Positions 1 through 6,700 of a DNA stretch of 7,625 bases are shown piece by piece. This DNA is from an uncultured Clostridium sp. (lineage in GTDB: Bacteria > Bacillota > Clostridia > TANB77 > CAG-508), in NCBI GenBank assembly GCA_900551615.1, contig URWN01000055.1:1-7625 (forward strand), in the 5' to 3' direction. The first letter of the stretch is position 1; each line of letters starts with the position of its first letter. The notes beneath the pieces were generated by a model. That model was not told the DNA's origin and did no database searches. It saw only the letters and a list, made by a program, of their open reading frames with translations. A program made the translations under genes and the position numbers.

Positions 1-554
1 TATATACATTTTGGCCTGAGAGAGGCTCCAGTTTTTTATGTTAGATTTTCTTTTTTCCACAATTGTCACATACATCTTCATGTGCTCCTAATTCTCCTGT
101 TCTACATTTTTCTATTGCTCCCATTGCTTTTGCTATGTGTGGCATCATTTTATGTTTTTCTTTATATTCTTTTCCATATTTTTTTGTTTCTCCTCCCACA
201 AATAATCTCATTTCCTTACTATCTACATCTTCTATTCTTAAATTTGTGGCCTCCGATATTCTAAGCCCTGATCCATATATTAACATGAATATTGTTTTGT
301 ATTCATAATTTTCACACGCATTAAAAAAGACATTAAGTTCTTCATCACTTAATATCTTTGGTAATCGTCTTTTTTCTTTCATGTGCTTTAATAAAAAATT
401 TCTTAATTCGGTTGTATTTACTTCTTCCATTGGTTTATTAAAATATTCTATTATTTCTTTTCCTGTGTGATAACAACTGTACTTTGTGTACTTTGAAAAT
501 CCGTCTAAGTTCCATATCTTCTTGTAATTTTTCTAATAATTCTTTGTTTGTCAT
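1..554 (-). mobile_element. Remnant of an IS91-like element (boundaries unknown)
   Basis: The integrase-transposase fusion at 41-554 implies that an IS91-type element once occupied this place. These elements lack classical terminal inverted repeats, and no end could be recognised. The left boundary may lie outside the window. Bases 1-40 carry a short hairpin-like GCCT-GAGAG-AGGC stretch followed on the plus strand by a T-rich run, which might be an element end or a weak terminator but cannot be assigned. Confidence 0.45.
41..554 (-). pseudogene. Decayed tyrosine recombinase fused to the N-terminus of an IS91-family transposase
   Basis: A likely start is the ATG at 554, preceded by AAGGTGG. 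The first 17 codons (MTNKELLEKLQEDMELR) run in one frame. One extra base at about 503 shifts the frame, and GFSKYTKYSCYHTGKEI continues directly into the frame beginning MEEVNTTELR at 430. This is the SAM-like N-terminal domain of a phage-integrase-type recombinase. It runs into a catalytic-domain start (RRLPKILSDEEL, then IYGSGLRISEATNLRIEDVD, with the box I arginine). The usual 35-40 residues between these parts seem missing (inference). After about residue 79 of the 430 frame the protein changes character: KYGKEYKEKHKMMPHIAKAM followed by C-x7-H-x3-C-x2-C is the zinc-binding start of IS91-type transposases, and a stop follows soon after. The box II His-x-x-Arg and the catalytic tyrosine are absent, so it cannot be an active recombinase. 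Some IS91-type elements carry such an integrase before the transposase, so this is best read as a deletion remnant of one element. Confidence 0.75.
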
Positions 555-621
555 AAACAAACCACCTTAAAATATATTTGCAAATTGCTTTACATAATTA
601 TATTTTAAGAAAAAGTTTCAA

Positions 622-644
622 AGTGCTACTGAGCGACAAGCACT
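622..644. repeat. Inverted repeat at the 3' end of the variable region
   Basis: AGTGCT (622-627) pairs with AGCACT (639-644) around an 11-base loop, straddling the stop codon of the target gene. DGR systems such as that of Bordetella phage BPP-1 need a stem-loop or cruciform just downstream of the VR for efficient homing. This repeat is in the right place, but its stem is shorter and its loop longer than the classic case. In the minus-strand transcript it is followed by TTTGAAACTTTTTC, so it might also act as a weak terminator. Confidence 0.4.
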
Positions 645-2308
645 GAGCGGAACCCACTGGCGTAACTGCTACGGCCAGTACCGCGGTTGAAAGAGAACAA
701 ACCAGCAACCTCGCCGTACCAAAAACCGCCACCGCGCACGAAGAACGGATCGCCCACTGCAGGGAAGTAAGAGTAGTCTGTATGCCATGATGTTTTACCT
801 GTTCCGCCTGTTGATGTTTCGCGAATTCCATCTCCGTATATTTGTGTATTTTTTGCATAATTTGCTGCACGTGCTGTATCTATATTTGCTCCATTTTTAT
901 CAACTGCTGAATCAAATGGATATGCTGTTACATATTGTGAACTTTTTCCATTTATTAGTGAATTCATTAATGATTTTCCATATGTTGTTAAATTTCCATT
1001 ACCATTATTTACTAAACTTGCTGTTCTTTCCCATGCTCCACCTGACATGTCATATATTCCGTATATTGTTCCTGTTGTACTTGCTTTTGTTCCATTTGCT
1101 TGTGTCCACGTATATATCTTCTTTGTACTATCTGTTGTTACTGGTTTATTTGTTGCTGTATCTATTTTTACTCCTACTTCTGCTGCATCTTCTGTTTCTC
1201 CTGCACATCCTGTTATTGCATATGCACTTGCTTGACTATTACGTAAGTTTGCATTGTTTATATATATATTTGTTCCATTTAGTCCATATTGACTTTGTGC
1301 TAAGTATGCTATTGCTCCCCATTCACTATTTTTCATTAAGTGACTATCTGTTGTACTTTTACTTAATCCATATATATTCCCATTTTCAGTTAATGCTCTT
1401 GATATACTAAATGCATCATTGTAATTTATATAATTCATTGAATATGCTAATCCTTGGAATGTTGGATATTTTATTGCTGTTGTTGTTGAACCATATACTC
1501 CATCTATCCAGTTCCTTGCAGATAGGCTTCCATCATTTCCACCTGTTTCATATCCACTTGCCCATACTGAAGTTTGACTATAATTTACTGAACTTGCTTT
1601 TTTTGGTGCACTATTTCCATTACTTGTTGCAAATCCTGCTTCAAACTTTGAAACCCATATTCCTGTTAATTCTTGGTTCCATCCACCATTTGCATATCCT
1701 ATACTACTTTCATTTGTAAATGCTGGGTGTACTATATATCCTGTTGTTGTATCTACTGTTTCATCTGTTTTTGTTTGTCTTTTTGCTGTTTTTCTTACTC
1801 CATTTTCATAATAATCGTCTGTTGTTCCGATTAAAAATACTACATCAAATGTTTTTGTATCCGCATTTACTTTATATGCATATCTTGGTATCCACACCCA
1901 CATACTTCCATCTTCTGTTTGTGCATTGGCCCATTTTTTAGAATTGTAATCATACCAATCTGTTGATGTACTATCTGATACTTGTTGTACTGTTCCTTCT
2001 GTATCTCCTAAGGGGTCTGTAAATTTAATTGCCTTCATTCCTTGCATTAATTCTGGTTTATTTACACCTTTTGTTTTCTCAAACTTTTCGTCTGAAGATT
2101 GTTTATTAAGCTCATCCATATATTGACTTAATATTTCTTGTTCATTACGTTGTGCTTGTTGTGTTTTTTCTTTCGCCTCTTTGGCTCTTCCAAATATTCC
2201 CGTATTTGTTAGTGATGATATTGTTATTCCTGCCAATATCAATAAAATAATAATAGTAATTACTAGTGCTACCAATGTTATACCTTTGTCTCTGTTTTTG
2301 TTTATCAT
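626..2308 (-). CDS. Prepilin-anchored FGE/C-type-lectin-like protein, probable DGR target
   Basis: The protein has 560 residues from the ATG at 2308. Residues 1-9 (MINKNRDKG) and the hydrophobic stretch from about 10 to 32 (ITLVALVITIIILL...) form a prepilin-like leader with a G/I cleavage site. Position +5 is Ala instead of the Glu of classical type IV pilins. A helical, charged spacer follows (about 37-80). From about 118 to the end lies a formylglycine-generating-enzyme-like, C-type-lectin-type fold: WVWIPRYAY (138-145), GIWVSKFEAG (216-225), HLMKNSEWGAIAYL (323-336), GIYDMSGGAWE (417-427), RGGGFWYG (525-532) and GFRSVLV (552-558). The RGG...GLFSFN...GFR ending matches the variable ligand-binding face of DGR target proteins. 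Inferred role: a surface-exposed or pilus-associated binding protein with a diversifiable tip; the ligand is unknown. It stands alone as a transcription unit. Fold and DGR assignment are strong; surface display is inferred from the leader. Confidence 0.85.
   Translation of the reverse strand: MINKNRDKGITLVALVITIIILLILAGITISSLTNTGIFGRAKEAKEKTQQAQRNEQEILSQYMDELNKQSSDEKFEKTKGVNKPELMQGMKAIKFTDPLGDTEGTVQQVSDSTSTDWYDYNSKKWANAQTEDGSMWVWIPRYAYKVNADTKTFDVVFLIGTTDDYYENGVRKTAKRQTKTDETVDTTTGYIVHPAFTNESSIGYANGGWNQELTGIWVSKFEAGFATSNGNSAPKKASSVNYSQTSVWASGYETGGNDGSLSARNWIDGVYGSTTTAIKYPTFQGLAYSMNYINYNDAFSISRALTENGNIYGLSKSTTDSHLMKNSEWGAIAYLAQSQYGLNGTNIYINNANLRNSQASAYAITGCAGETEDAAEVGVKIDTATNKPVTTDSTKKIYTWTQANGTKASTTGTIYGIYDMSGGAWERTASLVNNGNGNLTTYGKSLMNSLINGKSSQYVTAYPFDSAVDKNGANIDTARAANYAKNTQIYGDGIRETSTGGTGKTSWHTDYSYFPAVGDPFFVRGGGFWYGEVAGLFSFNRGTGRSSYASGFRSVLVAQ
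628..649. repeat. Direct repeat ACTGAGCG x2
   Basis: The octamer ACTGAGCG occurs at 628-635 and again at 642-649, a 14-base period. It lies inside the GC-rich end of the variable region, where the initiation-of-mutagenic-homing sequence of a DGR is expected. It encodes part of the SVLVAQ tail, so it may simply reflect coding constraint. Confidence 0.5.
629..757 (-). other. Probable DGR variable region (VR)
   Basis: The last ~43 codons of the lectin-like gene form a sharp GC island: 78 of 130 bases in 631-760 are G or C, against about 30% in 841-900. Candidate variable positions read GGT, TAC, GTT, CGC, GGT, ACT, CGT, AGC, AGT, TAC, GCC, AGT. All have a pyrimidine in the third position, as expected when AAC/AAT codons of a template repeat are mutated at their adenines. 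Framework codons (RGG, GLFSFN, GFRSVLVAQ) match the conserved DGR pattern. Boundaries are approximate because the template repeat is not in this window. Confidence 0.72.
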
Positions 2309-2314
2309 AATCAA

Positions 2315-2326
2315 TCCCTCTCCTTC
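2315..2326 (-). promoter_or_regulatory. Ribosome binding site that leaves two possible starts
   Basis: Read on the minus strand this is GAAGGAGAGGGA. The AGGAG core is 5 bases from a TTG at 2314 and 11 bases from the ATG at 2308. The second purine block (GAGGGA) is better spaced for the ATG. The ATG was chosen because it gives the short basic leader (MINKNRDKG) usual for this protein type. The TTG would add only two residues. Confidence 0.6.
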
Positions 2327-2515
2327 GTATTTTATTTATTTTTCTTATTATTTGTATTTTTAGATTTTTAATACATCCAGTTCGTGTCCCTCCTCTCAAA
2401 TATTTCAAATACTAATAAATCTACTATTTAAAATATGCTTTATCATTTGTATTTCCATTAAATAGGTACTCAAGCTATATAACATTAAATGTGTACATTA
2501 TCTATTTATAGTTCT

Positions 2516-2544
2516 ATATTACTATAATGAAAGCTATAGTTCAA
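2516..2544 (-). promoter_or_regulatory. Candidate sigma-A promoter for the lectin-like gene
   Basis: On the minus strand, TTGAAC (2539-2544) is separated by 17 bases from TAATAT (2516-2521). The -10 box matches the consensus at only four of six positions and the region is AT-rich, so a chance match is possible. It would give a leader of about 200 bases. Confidence 0.35.
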
Positions 2545-2617
2545 TAGTTTTAGTTGTAATTTTATGTTTTTAACAAAAATGTTATATTTCTGTAATATTC
2601 TTGTAATATTTTTATTT

Positions 2618-2664
2618 AAAAATAAAAAAACGAGAATTAGAGTACTAGCTCCATAATCTCGTTT
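2618..2664 (-). terminator. Intrinsic terminator of the 155-residue membrane protein gene
   Basis: AAACGAGA (2628-2635) pairs with TCTCGTTT (2657-2664). The inner arms extend the stem through short TTA/TAA and GAG/CTC pairings with small bulges. On the minus strand the stem runs straight into seven T residues (2624-2630) and then further T-rich sequence. It begins nine bases after the stop codon of the gene ending at 2673. Confidence 0.85.
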
Positions 2665-2672
2665 CTTATATT

Positions 2673-3140
2673 TTACCAGAATATTAAAAATGTTAAAAAT
2701 GTTCCCCAAATCACCTGCTCTTTAGTCAAGTCTTTTAGCATCTCTGGCAATTCTCCCTCTTCTTTTTCATCTACAAATTTCATTTCATAATAATCTACAT
2801 CTTGAACTTTAAAATATTCTTCAAAGTTTCTTGTTTCACTATCTCTCATTGTAGATACATCTATATATTCGCTTCCTAAAAATACATCTCTTTCTGAATA
2901 TAAATCAATTCTTAAATATTTATTTGTAATTTTGTTTGCTTCGCTATTATATATACTTCCTTTTATTCTACCATTTACTTTTGTTGCTTGTGCTTGATAC
3001 ACTGTTACTTGTGGTAAATTATCTTTTCTTCCTATATTTTGATATGTTGATTCTATATTTAGATATATCATCAAATTTGAAAATATATAAAATAATACTA
3101 ACCATATTACATATTTTGCAAGTGTTTTCATTCTATCCAT
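2673..3140 (-). CDS. Small membrane-anchored protein of unknown function, FxLYD-like
   Basis: 155 residues from the ATG at 3140, which has AAAGGAG 8 bases upstream; an in-frame ATG at 3203 has no such site and lies upstream of the predicted transcription start. Residues about 9-27 (YVIWLVLFYIFSNLMIYL) are a membrane anchor. Residues about 45-123 are strand-rich and polar (VTVYQAQATKVNGRIKGSIY, then YLRIDLYSERDVFLGSEYID, then a YYEMKF strand). This resembles the FxLYD type of extracytoplasmic domain, where a strand ending in a D-x-x-G-like turn is followed by an ordered pair of strands. The last 14 residues (VIWGTFLTFLIFW) are a second hydrophobic segment ending at the C-terminus. The substrate or partner is unknown. 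It is a single-gene unit with its own near-perfect promoter, an operator-like palindrome and a terminator, and is divergent from the antitoxin gene. The domain resemblance is by eye and moderate. Confidence 0.75.
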   Translation of the reverse strand: MDRMKTLAKYVIWLVLFYIFSNLMIYLNIESTYQNIGRKDNLPQVTVYQAQATKVNGRIKGSIYNSEANKITNKYLRIDLYSERDVFLGSEYIDVSTMRDSETRNFEEYFKVQDVDYYEMKFVDEKEEGELPEMLKDLTKEQVIWGTFLTFLIFW

Positions 3141-3159
3141 TTTTACTTCTCCTTTTATT

Positions 3160-3182
3160 CCTGATATTGTTATTATATCAGG
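3160..3182. promoter_or_regulatory. Operator-like palindrome CCTGATAT-N7-ATATCAGG
   Basis: A perfect 8-base inverted repeat (3160-3167 and 3175-3182) overlaps the -10 box and the predicted transcription start of the minus-strand membrane protein gene. Because it spans the start site, only part would be transcribed, so a DNA-binding repressor site is more likely than an RNA hairpin. The regulator is not identified. Confidence 0.5.
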
Positions 3183-3200
3183 AAATTGGTAAAATTTCAA
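3172..3200 (-). promoter_or_regulatory. Sigma-A promoter of the 155-residue protein gene
   Basis: On the minus strand, TTGAAA (3195-3200) is followed after exactly 17 bases by a consensus TATAAT (3172-3177). The predicted start of transcription is near 3165, giving a leader of about 25 bases that contains the AAAGGAG ribosome site. Confidence 0.85.
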
Positions 3201-3216
3201 CAATTTTAAATTTTTC

Positions 3217-3245
3217 TTGATTTTATATCATAATTTGTGTATAAT
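3217..3245 (+). promoter_or_regulatory. Sigma-A promoter of the antitoxin gene
   Basis: TTGATT (3217-3222) and a consensus TATAAT (3240-3245) are separated by exactly 17 bases. They lie 31 bases upstream of the antitoxin ATG. The promoter is back to back with that of the membrane protein gene. Confidence 0.8.
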
Positions 3246-3251
3246 TTGTAT
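3230..3251 (+). repeat. Tandem 11-base repeat over the antitoxin -10 box
   Basis: ATAATTTGTGT (3230-3240) is followed directly by ATAATTTGTAT (3241-3251), identical at 10 of 11 positions. The period is about one helical turn and the repeats cover the -10 region. Phd/YefM antitoxins usually repress their own promoter, so this is a candidate autoregulatory operator. It could also be chance in AT-rich DNA. Confidence 0.4.
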
Positions 3252-3275
3252 ATATTATTAAAAGGAGGTATTTAT

Positions 3276-3623
3276 ATGGCTTTAATTAGACCTTGTGCAG
3301 ATTTAAGAAATAATTATAATGAAATTTCAAAAATATGTCACGAAACAAAAGAACCTATTTACATTACAAAAAATGGATCAAGCGACCTTGTTATATTAAG
3401 TAACGAAGTTTATGAATCCATATTAGAAACTGAAGAAGAAAAAATTGAAACAATTGTAGAAAAACATTTTGAAGAAAAATATGCTAATTTTGAAGAATTT
3501 CAAAAAGATTTTTTGGCTCATATTGAACAAGCCTTAGATGAAGTTGATAAAAACAAATGCATCTCAATGAAAAATGCTATAACAGAAATGGAGGCGAAAT
3601 ATGGAATACATAAAAAAATATAA
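3276..3623 (+). CDS. Phd/YefM-family antitoxin (toxin partner truncated)
   Basis: 115 residues from the ATG at 3276, preceded by AAAGGAGGT. A longer in-frame start at 3237 overlaps the promoter and has no ribosome site. The N-terminal half (MALIRPCADLRNNYNEISKI, then EPIYITKNGSSDLVILSNEVYESI) is the typical Phd/YefM DNA-binding and dimerisation fold: an initial strand, a helix with R-x-N-x-x-E, then a strand pair with the T-K-N-G turn. The C-terminal half is acidic and helical, as expected of the segment that covers the toxin, and is longer than in many family members, which have 80-90 residues. It likely represses its own promoter. Its last 23 bases overlap the start of the toxin stub in another frame, the standard antitoxin-toxin arrangement. 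With the toxin broken, it is a solitary antitoxin, possibly kept as a regulator or as protection against related toxins. Confidence 0.85.
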   Translation: MALIRPCADLRNNYNEISKICHETKEPIYITKNGSSDLVILSNEVYESILETEEEKIETIVEKHFEEKYANFEEFQKDFLAHIEQALDEVDKNKCISMKNAITEMEAKYGIHKKI

Positions 3624-3711
3624 CATAAATTGGTCTCCAAATTTCCAAAAAGAATTAGGGAATATATACCTATATTCCCATTGTAATCAAAATTATTTAC
3701 ATCTTATTTAA
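3601..3711 (+). pseudogene. Truncated RelE/ParE-like toxin stub
   Basis: An ATG at 3601, seven bases after GGAGG, opens a 36-codon frame overlapping the end of the antitoxin. The start MEYIKKYNINWSPNFQKELG followed by NIYLY has the expected pattern of the first helix of RelE/ParE toxins (x-Y-x-I-x-x-S-P-x-F-x-K-E-L-x-x-I-Y-x-Y-I). After YLY the sequence no longer resembles a toxin and a stop comes at 3709. About 60% of a normal 90-100 residue toxin, including all of its C-terminal active-site region, is missing. The frame runs into the convergent addA gene's 3' end. Position, overlap and ribosome site support the call; the family match is by eye. Confidence 0.7.
3647..3679 (-). terminator. 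Probable terminator of addA (convergent with the antitoxin unit)
   Basis: GGGAATAT (3658-3665) and ATATTCCC (3672-3679) form a perfect 8-base stem with a 6-base loop. On the minus strand it is followed by TAATTCTTTTT, so a T run begins a few bases after the stem. It lies 24 bases beyond the addA stop codon. On the plus strand there is no clean T run, so it is less likely to end the antitoxin transcript. It sits within the toxin stub. Confidence 0.6.
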
Positions 3712-6700
3712 TTTCAATCTCTTTATCTAAATAAACAGAATAAATATAAACTCTATCTACTTTTAAATCCAAAGCATTCTCCAAAGCCTGTTTATACAAA
3801 TCCAATTGGTTCTTATATTTTTCCACAAGCTCAAATTCATTACCATTTTCCACATAATCAGTCTTATAATCAACTAAAACAACTTGCCCACTTTCATTTA
3901 CAAAATACAAATCTATAATACCCTGAACAAGTATATTTTCTTTTATATCCTCATCATAAATTTGATTTGCTGGAACATTAATATAAAACGGCTTTTCTTG
4001 ATAATATTCTTTTGCATTTTTTAATTGGTTCCAGATTTCTGATTTTGTAAATTGTAATATTTTGTATACATTTATTGCTTCACTTTCTTTTTCTGTTATT
4101 ATTTGATTCATTTCTAAATTTTGTATTAATGATTTTATTTTATCAAAATCATATTCTTCTTTAGGATTTAATCTTTGCAAACATAAATGTGTAAGTGTTC
4201 CTTTTTGTGCTGATGTTATTTTAGTTTCTTTTTCCTCTTGCAAAAACTTTGGTTTTTCAAAAGTTATGCTCTTCTCTTGTTCTACTTCATTTTCCATGCT
4301 TTCAAAGTCAACACCTAATTGTTTTTGTTTCATTTGCTTAATTTTTGTAACAGAACTTTTTGTTGGAATATCAATAGCTAATTTATTAGGATATTCATAT
4401 TCAATTTGATTTCTAACTTGATTCACATCATTTTTATTAGCCTTTTTATTTAGCATCTCAATTATATTTTGAGATGTTTTTTCCTGTTCAATATCTTGTT
4501 TTTTATTTTCCAAAACACTACCTTGTTCTATTTTATTTAATTCAAGTAAATCTTCTGTATTAGACTTTTCATACAAATATACAAGCAATATCCAGTCTAA
4601 ATATGATTTATATTTTTTTACCAAAATAGGATTTATTTTTCCATCTTTTCTAGCATAAATATTTTTTTGTTGTTCAATATCTTCTAATTGTTTATGATAA
4701 TCATTAGAAATTCCTGTTATTATTAATTTTTCCTTTGCTCTTGTTAAAGCAACATATAAAATTCTCATTTCTTCCGAAATATTTTCATTTCTAACAACAT
4801 TTTTTATTGCCTCTCTTGTTAAAGTATCATATTGAACCTGTGCATTATAATTAATATATTTAGCACCTATTCCTAACTCTTGATGCAACAAAACCGGATT
4901 TTTTCTAATATCTTGTTCATTAAATTGCTTATTTGTATTTACTAAAAATACAACTGGAAATTCAAGTCCTTTACTCTTATGAATACTCATTATTCTAATA
5001 ACATCATCATTTTCACCAATTATTTTTGCAGAACTTAAATCACCTGAATTAATTTTTAATTTTTCTATAAAGTTTATAAAATTATATAACCCTTTAAAAC
5101 TTGCTGTTTCATATTTTTTAGCTCTTTCAAATAACATTTTTAAGTTTGCTTGTCTCAAATTACCATTTGGCATTAGCCCTACATAATTGTAATATCCTGT
5201 ATCTGAATAAATTTTCCAAATCAATTCATCTAATGATAAATATTCTTGTTCTTTTCTCCATAGATCAATTTGATTTAAAAACTTTTCTATCTTCTCTTTT
5301 AATTGTGAATTCACATCAACTTTAGCTTTTTGCATACAATTATAGAAATTATCATACTTATCAGACAAACGAATTTCTACTAATTCATTATCTGTAAACT
5401 TACCTATATTTGACCTTAAAACTGTTACAAGTGGAATATCTTGCATTGGATTGTCTATTATTTTTAGCAAACTCATAATTGTCTGAATTTCTATAGAATC
5501 TAAATATTCCTGGTTACTATCTGCAAACACTGGCATATCAAGTTTTATTAATTCTTGTTCATATATACTGGCTTTATCTTTTGTAGACCTTAATAAAATT
5601 GCTATATCTTTATATGTTATATTCCTAAAAGTCTCTTTTTTTCTATCATATACTTGATATTTACTATCTATTAGATTTTTTATTTTTCTAGCAACATGTT
5701 TTGCTTCAATTTCGATATTTTCTAAATGTTCTAGTTCTTCTTCACCTTCTTCATTGTCACCAATATTTTCTGAATATTTATTAGACAAATATTCTTCTGT
5801 TTCATCAGTTGGCTTTACATCAATTATATCAATTTCTGTTTTTAAATTTTGATTTATTTTTTTATAATCCTCTGCACCAAAATTTAAATACTCATCCTCA
5901 GTATAATCAACTTCGCCTAACTTTTGGCTCATGATATCTTTAAAAATCAAATTTGTAAAATCAAGTACATTGTCTCTACTTCTAAAGTTTTTAAATAACT
6001 GTATTTTTCTGCCAATACAATTTGTATCATTTTCAACTGGCTTATAATTAGAATATTTATCTAAAAATAGTTTCGGCATTGCTTGCCTGAATCTATAAAT
6101 ACTTTGCTTTACATCTCCAACCATAAACATATTGTTTTCTCTAGATATAGATGAAAGTATAAATTCTTGTACAAGGTTACTATCTTGGTATTCGTCAATT
6201 GCAATTTCTTCAAATTTTTCTGTATATTTTTTTGCAACTTCCGTTTTTATTATTTTTTCGCATTTTCTACCATTTTCATCTATTGTTGTTTCCACGCCTT
6301 TTACCAAAATGTTTAATGCAAAATGTTCTATATCTGTAAAATCTACTATGTTTTTGTCTCTTTTCTTTTTTGAAAATATTTCATCAAATTCTATAATTAG
6401 TTTTTCTAATTTTTTTAAGATGTCATACATATCAAATATATCTTGATTTGATTGTTTTGAATCTGATACAAATATTTTACTTATTTTTTTATTGAATTTC
6501 TTTTTTACGCTATCCCTTATACTCTTTATTTCATCTTTTATTTCTGATTCTACTTTTTTCCTTGGCCATGTTATAAATTTTATATTTTGAGCAATTTCAT
6601 ATGATTTATCCCAATTATTTAAATTTTCTTTCAATATGGTTAATTGTTTTATATCAGACTCTATTGTTTGTTTAAACTCTTCTAAATCATTTTCATATTC

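Larger units (their letters stand above)
2309..2617 (-). other. AT-rich leader of the lectin-like gene
   Basis: About 300 bases without a credible gene. Apart from the candidate promoter and the ribosome binding site listed separately, it contains an isolated strong Shine-Dalgarno-like run (GAGAGGAGGG, 2388-2397). Eleven bases after it comes an ATG TAT TAA (2368-2376), a two-codon open frame. The octamer TATAGTTC is repeated at 2507-2514 and 2535-2542. No cyclic-di-GMP or other known riboswitch core was recognised. Confidence 0.5.

Noticed and set aside
598..870. 90-residue minus-strand frame over the variable region
   Set aside because: It is an alternate frame of the GC-rich VR, openings there being favoured by composition. 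The in-frame reading gives the conserved RGG...GFR motif.
787..1941. Several plus-strand open frames rich in Leu, His, Phe and Tyr opposite the lectin-like gene
   Set aside because: They have no ribosome sites or family features, and their composition is that expected of the antisense of a Thr/Asn/Ser-rich coding sequence. The minus strand holds a coherent recognised protein.
2309..2617. Cyclic-di-GMP riboswitch ahead of the prepilin-like gene
   Set aside because: Such switches control some clostridial pilin genes, but the characteristic conserved core and its GC-rich helices are not visible here.
2581..2630. AT-rich TAATATT/TTGTAATATT repeats as an origin or CRISPR-like array
   Set aside because: They are short, irregular and low-complexity, with no regular spacing.
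2936..3220. 94-residue hydrophobic plus-strand frame
   Set aside because: Antisense of the 155-residue membrane protein, which has its own promoter, ribosome site and terminator.
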